Of a stretch of DNA of 28,131 nt, positions 22,657 through 28,131 are shown piece after piece. Source of the stretch: Micavibrio sp. UBA7689 (GTDB lineage Bacteria > Pseudomonadota > Alphaproteobacteria > Micavibrionales > Micavibrionaceae); assembly GCA_002482805.1 (NCBI GenBank), contig DLGR01000006.1, positions 29,175-57,305 on the forward strand. The letters are read 5' to 3'. Under the pieces are notes generated by a model that was not told where the DNA came from, did no database searches, and worked only from the letters and a program-made list of their open reading frames with translations. Positions within the stretch are counted from its first letter, which is position 1; every line of letters starts with the position of its first letter. The translations under genes were made by a program, and so were the position numbers.

Positions 22657-23595
22657 ATGAATAAAAACGTAATGATCGTTCTCGCCGGTGGTTTCATCAT
22701 CGCTATTCTCGTAGCGGTGCTCGTGCAGGCATCTCTGGGCGGCAAAAAATCCGATGACGGTGGTGAGAAAGTGCAAGTTCTGGTCGCGGCGAAAGATCTG
22801 GGCATAGGCTCTGAACTCGGCGAAGGCGACTTGAAATGGCAGACATGGCCGGGCAATGCGTTTGCCGGTGCCATCACGAAAAAGAAAGAAGATGACAAGG
22901 CTTCCGAAGCCCTCAAGGGCCGTTTGATCGCGAAGGTATCTTCGGGTCAGCCTGTTTTGCAAAGCTATGTATTCAAAGAAGGCAAAGGCAATGTTGTTGC
23001 CGCGACGCTCGACAAGGGCATGCGCGCCGTTGCCATTCCTGTGAAGGCGGACACGATGGCGGGCGGTTTCGTATCGCCCGGTGATTTCGTGGATGTAATC
23101 CTGACCTACAAGGTTGAAGTATCCCGTGAAGACCAGACCATGGAAACGAATGCATTCGTGCGCAGTCACGCGTCCGAAACGATTTTGAAGAACGTGAAGG
23201 TTCTGGCGGTTGACCAAGAATCCTCCCGTGACGAAGACAAAGCCAAGATCGCACGTACCGTAACATTGGCCGTTGATACCAAAGGCGCGGAGAAAGTGGC
23301 GCTCGCTTCCGAAATGGGCGATCTGATTTTGACGCTGCGCGGCATCGGCGATGACAAGGACGACAACACGGCCGCCATGACGACCGACATCGAAGTTTCC
23401 AAAGTCATGCAGAATATCGACAATCTGAAAACCGGCGGTGGTGGCCCCGTGCGCATCTATAACGGCGCCAGCATGCAGGAAGTGCGCCCCCGTGGTGCGG
23501 TTTCGCAAATCAAATTTGAAGATGAAATAGAAGACAGCTCTGAAGAGGTCGAAGTGCCCGTATTGAGCGAGCCCACAGAAGGGGAAGCAGAATGA
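22657..23595 (+). CDS. cpaB: Flp pilus assembly protein CpaB (RcpC)
   Basis: CpaB is a periplasmic component anchored by an N-terminal helix (about 6-26) that works with the secretin channel. The 312-residue protein has a SAF-type domain (about 38-110, with VQVLVAAKDLGIGSELGEGD), then the RcpC region (AVAIPVKADTMAGGFVSPGD, VDVILTYKVEV, VTLAVDTKGAEKVALASEMG). The tail is acidic. GGAG precedes the ATG by about eight bases. The preceding 195 bases contain a half CtrA site (TTAACC at 22528-22533) and no second half. The stop overlaps the cpaC ATG by four bases. Confidence 0.93.
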   Translation: MNKNVMIVLAGGFIIAILVAVLVQASLGGKKSDDGGEKVQVLVAAKDLGIGSELGEGDLKWQTWPGNAFAGAITKKKEDDKASEALKGRLIAKVSSGQPVLQSYVFKEGKGNVVAATLDKGMRAVAIPVKADTMAGGFVSPGDFVDVILTYKVEVSREDQTMETNAFVRSHASETILKNVKVLAVDQESSRDEDKAKIARTVTLAVDTKGAEKVALASEMGDLILTLRGIGDDKDDNTAAMTTDIEVSKVMQNIDNLKTGGGGPVRIYNGASMQEVRPRGAVSQIKFEDEIEDSSEEVEVPVLSEPTEGEAE

Positions 23596-25214
23596 GGATC
23601 AATATTTTCAAGCAAAGCGCGCTTGTGCTCGCCGCCATCGTTATGGTCGGCGCGTTCACCATGACGCATGCCATGGCGGAAAAGGGCGACCTTTCCATCA
23701 CGGAATTCAAAGGCGACCCTGTTGTCGACATCATGCTCGGCAAAGCCGAAATGATTTCGCTCAAAGGCAATGTCTCCGACGTTCTGGTGGCCAATCCATC
23801 CATCGTGGATGTTATGGCGATCAAATCCGATAAACTCTATCTCGTCGGTTCCAACCTTGGCGACACGAACATCATGATTTTGGATGAAGAAGGCAACGTC
23901 ATCAAAAAAATCAACGTCCATGTCGAAATGGATATCGAAAAACTGCAAAACACGATCAACGAACTCTATCCGAACGAAGATGTGAAAATCAAAGCATTGA
24001 CGGATCAGGTCGTTATCACGGGCCATGTTTCCACGCCCGCCATGGCGAACTCGATCGCGAACCTCGTCGGCCAGTATGCCGGTGAAATTCAAGAGATCGA
24101 CAACCGTCCTGTGGATGAAATCGTCGTGAACATGCTCACTGTGGCCGGCGAACAGCAGGTCATGTTGAAAGTCAAAATCATTGAAGCTTCGCGCAGCGCG
24201 CTCAAAGACCTTGGTATCGAAACCACATTGGGTGACGATAACAGCGGTATCGGTGCTGTGGGCGTTGCCGCAGGCGCCATCGCTTCCGGCCTTGGCCTTA
24301 CGGCCCCCGCGCAACTTGGCGTTCTCGCGCTCAACTATACATCCGGTTCTTTCGGCCCTCTTTCTTTCCTAGCACGTGCTTTGGAAGAAGAAGGCATCGT
24401 CAACACCCTCGCTGAACCTAACCTGACCGCCATTTCCGGCGAGCAGGCAGGATTCCTCGCAGGCGGTGAAGTGCCGATCCCGACCGAAATCGATCGTAAC
24501 GGAAACCTTGTTTATGAATTCCGTCCGTTCGGTGTGAGCTTGAACTTCCGTCCGACCGTGATGAGCGCAAACCGCATCAGCATGGAAATGACGACCGAAG
24601 TGTCTTCGGCTTCCTATGATGAAAACCTGCAATTGCAAGGCATCACGGTTCCCACGTTCAACGTGCGCCGCGCCGACACGACGGTCGAACTTCCTTCGGG
24701 CGGCACGCTGATGATCGCGGGTCTGTTGCAATCCGACACCGTCTCTTCGCTCACTTCCATTCCGGGCGTGAACAAGGTTCCGGTTGTGGGTGATCTTTTG
24801 AAATCCGATTCGTTCCAGCGTAACGAAACCGAACTGGTCGTGATGATCACCCCCTATCTCGTGAAGCCGTTTGCCGAAGACAAAACGCAGCAAGCCATGC
24901 CGCCGAAAGTGTCGAACAACGCAACGGATGACAATCTGGGTGACGTTCCGCGCCTGAGCATGGAAGATCTTGAAGGACTTCCGGGTGAAGAGGGTGCGCA
25001 ATCCAAATTTGCCGGCAAAATGGCGCCTCCCACGGGTCTTTCCCAAGAGCCGATGATGGATGAATCGCCGCTGGTCGCCAAAAAAGCGGAGCCGGAGCGT
25101 GAAAAAAGCGCGCTGTCCCGCGTGTTCGAAACCAATATCAAACGCACCTATGGTTCGAAGAAAGTCGATAGCGTCATGAAAGACGTCGGCACCTTCGGAT
25201 ATATGATGGATTAA
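23592..25214 (+). CDS. cpaC: Secretin CpaC (RcpA)
   Basis: CpaC forms the outer-membrane secretin channel through which the Flp pilus passes. The 540-residue protein starts with a signal peptide (cut near AMA|E, residue 29). An N-domain follows with the pilus-secretin motif VLVANPSIVDVMAIKSDKLY. Next is a BON-like segment (VVITGHVSTPAMANSIANLV), then the secretin core with LAEPNLTAISGEQAGFLAGG and, at about 396-423, VPVVGDLLKSDSF and ETELVVMITPYLV. A low-complexity C-terminal extension of about 110 residues follows the core. The ATG overlaps the cpaB stop (ATGA), which couples the two proteins. Confidence 0.95.
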   Translation: MRINIFKQSALVLAAIVMVGAFTMTHAMAEKGDLSITEFKGDPVVDIMLGKAEMISLKGNVSDVLVANPSIVDVMAIKSDKLYLVGSNLGDTNIMILDEEGNVIKKINVHVEMDIEKLQNTINELYPNEDVKIKALTDQVVITGHVSTPAMANSIANLVGQYAGEIQEIDNRPVDEIVVNMLTVAGEQQVMLKVKIIEASRSALKDLGIETTLGDDNSGIGAVGVAAGAIASGLGLTAPAQLGVLALNYTSGSFGPLSFLARALEEEGIVNTLAEPNLTAISGEQAGFLAGGEVPIPTEIDRNGNLVYEFRPFGVSLNFRPTVMSANRISMEMTTEVSSASYDENLQLQGITVPTFNVRRADTTVELPSGGTLMIAGLLQSDTVSSLTSIPGVNKVPVVGDLLKSDSFQRNETELVVMITPYLVKPFAEDKTQQAMPPKVSNNATDDNLGDVPRLSMEDLEGLPGEEGAQSKFAGKMAPPTGLSQEPMMDESPLVAKKAEPEREKSALSRVFETNIKRTYGSKKVDSVMKDVGTFGYMMD

Positions 25215-25220
25215 AGGAAG
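25214..25220 (+). promoter_or_regulatory. Ribosome site deciding the cpaD start
   Basis: AAGGAAG overlaps the cpaC stop. It is only two bases from the ATG at 25221 after the AAGGA core but eight from the ATG at 25227, so the second ATG is better placed. Confidence 0.5.
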
Positions 25221-25226
25221 ATGAGC

Positions 25227-25880
25227 ATGAACAAGAATTCCGGTCTTTTGCTTTTGATGTGCGGTGTGGTTGCCCTTACGGGTTGCGCCCGCCAGAGCAC
25301 GCCTTCCATGATGAACACGTCGCGCGTATCGGTCGTTCCTGAAACGCATCTGCTGCAGGTTCCTGTGGCAGAAGTAACGGATGGTTATTTGTATCGTTTG
25401 GCCACCGATTATGAACGTTTCGGTGCCAGCACGATTCAAATGTCGCTGGGTTATGATCCCGCCAACAAGAAATACGGCGCGATGCAGGCTTTCAACGACC
25501 TCGCCAAATTCAAAGGCCGTCTGAACAAGCTCGGCATTCAAAATGTTTCCGCCGAAACGGTGAAATCCGAAGGCGCCACGCCGACTTTGATGATCTCTTA
25601 TGACACCGTGAGCGCGGTCGGCCCTGCGGGTTGCCGCAACATGCCGGGGTTCGAGGACGGTCTGACGACCGGCGAAATCGGCAATTACAAATTCGGCTGC
25701 TCCACGGAAACGATGCTGGCCAAACAAATTTACCGTCCCGCAGATCTTCTGGGCAACGATGCTTCGGACCCCGGCGATGGCCGCCGTTCCGCGAACAATG
25801 TCGAATACTACAGACAAGTTGAAGCGGAAGAAGCTGAAGGCGAAATCATCCGCATCCAGCGTTCCGACATTCAAGAATAA
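25227..25880 (+). CDS. cpaD: Pilus lipoprotein CpaD (RcpB)
   Basis: CpaD is an outer-membrane lipoprotein that accompanies the CpaC secretin. From the ATG at 25227 it is 217 residues, with a lipoprotein signal (MNKNSGLLLLMCG, lipobox LTGC). The mature domain contains TIQMSLGYDP and the GPAGCRNMPGFED segment, then IGNYKFGCSTETMLAKQI and RPADLLGNDASDPGDGRRS, which are characteristic of the family. Two cysteines in the mature part may pair. The alternative start at 25221 adds Met-Ser. The tail is acidic. The start follows the cpaC stop by 12 bases. Confidence 0.92.
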   Translation: MNKNSGLLLLMCGVVALTGCARQSTPSMMNTSRVSVVPETHLLQVPVAEVTDGYLYRLATDYERFGASTIQMSLGYDPANKKYGAMQAFNDLAKFKGRLNKLGIQNVSAETVKSEGATPTLMISYDTVSAVGPAGCRNMPGFEDGLTTGEIGNYKFGCSTETMLAKQIYRPADLLGNDASDPGDGRRSANNVEYYRQVEAEEAEGEIIRIQRSDIQE

Positions 25881-25915
25881 TTACGTTACATAACCTTCGA
25901 GGGTGAATTGAAACC

Positions 25916-27148
25916 GTGTCTACTGAAACATCAATCCTACTTCCAACCGCAACGGTTGATCTGTTCCTAAGGGACAGTAAGACGATAGAGGCCGCAAAAT
26001 CCCTGCAGCATGATTGGCGTTTCGCGCGTGTTTCCGTGCGCGTGCATGACGGCGACGTCGAAGCCGCAATCCGCATGTATGAAAACGCCAAATCCGCCGA
26101 CATCATCATGGTGGAAACGGACACGACGGAAAAAGCCTTTATAGACCGCCTTGGTGTATTGTCGGGCAGTTGCGACGAGGGAACTTCCGCCATCGTCATC
26201 GGTCCTGTCAACGACGTCAATTTATACCGCTCCCTCACCGCGATGGGCGTTTCCGATTATCTGGTGCGTCCCGTGCCTGTCGACACACTTTCCGAAGTTA
26301 TTGCAGGCACGCTTATCGAGAAACTCGGCGCGTCGGGCAGCCGCTTGATAAGTGTTATCGGATCCAAGGGCGGTGTGGGCGTTACGGCTATCTCCCAAAT
26401 TCTTGCCAATCTTTCATCCGAAACATTGTTGCAAAAAACGCTTTTGATCGACGCTGCGGGCGCATGGTCTTCCATGGGCGTGGGCATGGGGTTTGACCCT
26501 GTCGCCAGTACGACCGAAGCCATCAAGGCCGTTGTCGGTAAAGACGCGGATTCACTACGTCGCATGCTGTATCAATCTAACGACAAACTCGCGGTTCTCG
26601 CCACGGGCATGGAACCGATGCTGGAAGTCAGCCCGCAAATCGCGCAATTCGAAGAGATTCTGAACACCACGATGTCGAGCTATCCTGTCGTGATTGTCGA
26701 TCTGTCGGGCGCAGGACCTGCTTTGAAAAAATCCATTCTGACGCGCAGCCATGAAATCATGATCGTGTCGACGCCGACGTTGGCATCGCTTCGCTCCGCC
26801 AGATCTTTGATGACCGAAGTGAAAAAACTTCAGGGCGGTAAGGGCGACCATCTGGATTTGATCGTCAATATGGCCGGTATCGCACCGGGCAAAGAAGTGC
26901 CCAAGGGCGATATCAAAGCCGCGCTGGATCATGAACCCGAAGCGATCATACCATTCGATCCCAAAGTGTTCATCGGCACTGAAAACGAAGGCCGTAAAGT
27001 ATCCGCAGACAAAGTGGGTGCCGAAATTGCCATGAAACTGATGCCGCTTTTGCAAAAAGCGACCGGTTTGCGCCACGAAACAAACGACGATGCCGCACAA
27101 GGCGGCGCGCTTGGCTCTTTGATGAGCAAACTCAAAGCAAAAAAATAA
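25916..27148 (+). CDS. cpaE: Pilus localisation ATPase CpaE (TadZ)
   Basis: CpaE is a MinD/ParA-type protein that places the Tad machine, often at a pole. The 410-residue protein has an N-terminal receiver-like region (about 1-135) and a MinD-like domain from about 140. The nucleotide loop reads GSKGGVGVT, so the first signature Lys is present but the Walker A Lys (normally KT/KS) is Val. Atypical Walker A motifs are known in TadZ/CpaE, so this is not by itself a defect. LLIDAAG, VVIVDLSG and IVSTPTLASLRSAR are the further MinD-like stretches. The start is GTG (25916) with GAGGGTG upstream. The tail is Ala/Lys-rich. Confidence 0.93.
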   Translation: MSTETSILLPTATVDLFLRDSKTIEAAKSLQHDWRFARVSVRVHDGDVEAAIRMYENAKSADIIMVETDTTEKAFIDRLGVLSGSCDEGTSAIVIGPVNDVNLYRSLTAMGVSDYLVRPVPVDTLSEVIAGTLIEKLGASGSRLISVIGSKGGVGVTAISQILANLSSETLLQKTLLIDAAGAWSSMGVGMGFDPVASTTEAIKAVVGKDADSLRRMLYQSNDKLAVLATGMEPMLEVSPQIAQFEEILNTTMSSYPVVIVDLSGAGPALKKSILTRSHEIMIVSTPTLASLRSARSLMTEVKKLQGGKGDHLDLIVNMAGIAPGKEVPKGDIKAALDHEPEAIIPFDPKVFIGTENEGRKVSADKVGAEIAMKLMPLLQKATGLRHETNDDAAQGGALGSLMSKLKAKK

Positions 27149-27169
27149 TAGTAGGGAAAGGAGGTCATC

Positions 27170-28131
27170 ATGTTCGGTAAGAAGCAAGGCGGTTCAAACG
27201 ACATGCCTGTGATGGCCGCGCCTCCGAAACAAACGATAACGGAAGCCGTCAAGGTTGAACCTGTCAAACAGGAAGCAAAACCTGCGACCGCGCCTGCTAC
27301 TACATCTTCGGAAGAGAAAAAAGCCGTCAAGCCGATGAGTGAAGGCGAAATGGAGCTTTATCAGGAAACAAACGAAGACTTAAGCTCCGCGCAGAACATG
27401 GATAATCTTCGTTTGCAACGCGCGCGCAACCGTATCTGGCTTGATCTGCGTGACGGTATAGATTTGAAAGCGCTCGCCCGCATGAAGGCGGAAGAGGCGC
27501 GGGTCGAGGTCAATTCCGCCGTCGAAGAAATCGCGCGTTTCAGAAATCTTGATATCACACCTGCCGAACTCGCGGCTATTGCCAAGGAATGTACCAACGA
27601 CATGTTGGGTTTCGGCCCGCTGGAAGAATTGCTGGAGCGTGACGACATCGCCGATATTATGATCAACGGCCCCGACACTACCTATATCGAGGTCAGCGGG
27701 AAAATCGAACGCGCCAAAATCAAATTCCGCGACAACCAGCATTTGACGACCATCTGTCAGCGTATCGTGGGCGCCATCGGCCGCCGCGTCGATGAAAGCT
27801 CGCCGATTTGCGACGCGCGTTTGCCGGACGGTTCCCGTGTTAACGTCATCATTCCGCCGCTCGCCGTGGATGGTGCATGCATGACCATTCGTAAATTCAA
27901 AAAAGACAAACTTACGCTCGACAAATTGCTTGAATACGGCGCGATGACGCCGTCTGCTGCCAAACTCATCATGGCGATCGGCCGCTGCCGCGTGAACATT
28001 CTGATTTCCGGCGGTACGGGTTCGGGTAAAACCACCATGCTGAACTGCGTGACGCGTTATATTGAACAAGGCGAGCGTATCATCACCTGCGAAGATGCCT
28101 GCGAATTGCAATTGCAACAGCCGCACGTGGT
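27170..28131 (+). CDS. cpaF: Motor ATPase CpaF (TadA), 3' end outside the window
   Basis: CpaF is the hexameric secretion-ATPase that powers Flp pilus assembly and retraction. The frame from 27170 is open to the right edge, giving 320 codons of an expected 450 or more. It has a Lys/Pro/Ala-rich N-terminal segment. The N-terminal ATPase region follows (MLGFGPLEELLERDDIADIM, INGPDTTYIEV, PICDARLPDGSRVNVI), then Walker A GGTGSGKT (281-288), and the window ends in TCEDACELQLQQPHVV. A perfect AAAGGAGG (27158-27165) precedes the ATG. Gene order pilin-cpaABCDEF matches Caulobacter exactly. The C-terminal half is unseen. Confidence 0.95.
   Translation, partial: MFGKKQGGSNDMPVMAAPPKQTITEAVKVEPVKQEAKPATAPATTSSEEKKAVKPMSEGEMELYQETNEDLSSAQNMDNLRLQRARNRIWLDLRDGIDLKALARMKAEEARVEVNSAVEEIARFRNLDITPAELAAIAKECTNDMLGFGPLEELLERDDIADIMINGPDTTYIEVSGKIERAKIKFRDNQHLTTICQRIVGAIGRRVDESSPICDARLPDGSRVNVIIPPLAVDGACMTIRKFKKDKLTLDKLLEYGAMTPSAAKLIMAIGRCRVNILISGGTGSGKTTMLNCVTRYIEQGERIITCEDACELQLQQPHV

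Noticed and set aside
1..28131. Mobile elements, CRISPR arrays, tRNA or rRNA genes
   Set aside because: No terminal repeats, transposase, spaced direct repeats or tRNA-like cloverleaf were recognised anywhere in the window.

Overview
The window looks like a chromosomal segment from an alphaproteobacterium of moderate GC content. The evidence is the hisZ-purA neighbourhood, the pal-cpoB-tilS-ftsH order, a Caulobacter-type pilin-cpaABCDEF cluster, and two perfect TTAA-N7-TTAA boxes (the CtrA recognition pattern) placed over the -35 regions of two Tad pilus promoters. A Micavibrio-like or Rhodospirillales-related lineage is possible, but the sequence alone does not settle it. No tRNA, rRNA, CRISPR array, insertion sequence or phage block was seen.

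Layout. (1) 1-4001: a 5'-truncated metallo-beta-lactamase-fold hydrolase, a SAM methyltransferase with a long N-terminal extension, a two-BON-domain lipoprotein and a SirB1-type transglutaminase-like/TPR protein, with 1-base stop/start overlaps at two junctions. (2) 4070-9997: the envelope-maintenance block pal, cpoB, a 45-residue single-pass protein, tilS, a predicted lipoprotein, ftsH and a cysteine-rich exported protein, closed by a strong terminator. (3) 10007-10887: a minus-strand zone with a self-contained candidate unit (promoter, about 136-base leader, 31-codon ORF with good Shine-Dalgarno, shared terminator) and an unrecognised 142-residue gene divergent from glmM. (4) 10945-15572: glmM, an ankyrin-repeat protein, hisZ and purA. 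(5) 15594-18360: a large membrane-anchored pseudokinase and an adjoining small membrane protein. (6) 18380-28131: a Tad/Flp pilus locus with three minor-pilin-like genes (TadE-like, TadE/F-like, TadG-like with a VWA domain), then Flp pilin, prepilin peptidase CpaA, CpaB, secretin CpaC, lipoprotein CpaD, the atypical ATPase CpaE and the start of the motor ATPase CpaF, which runs off the right edge.

Working together: the Tad genes supply most of a pilus machine, namely pilin, peptidase, outer-membrane secretin with its pilotin-like partners, localisation ATPase and motor. Two promoters, before the minor pilins and before flp, carry the same box-over--35 architecture, which suggests coordinated CtrA-type cell-cycle control. 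The pseudokinase and its membrane partner lie immediately upstream, with only the first CtrA-type promoter between. They are the least understood genes here and a plausible, unproven, accessory to pilus control.

The most interesting signals are the paired CtrA-type promoters with a stem-loop at the very 5' end of one transcript, a 16-base palindrome beside the other, the pseudokinase pair, the beta-domain inserted into the TadG-like protein, and the compact 31-codon transcription unit.
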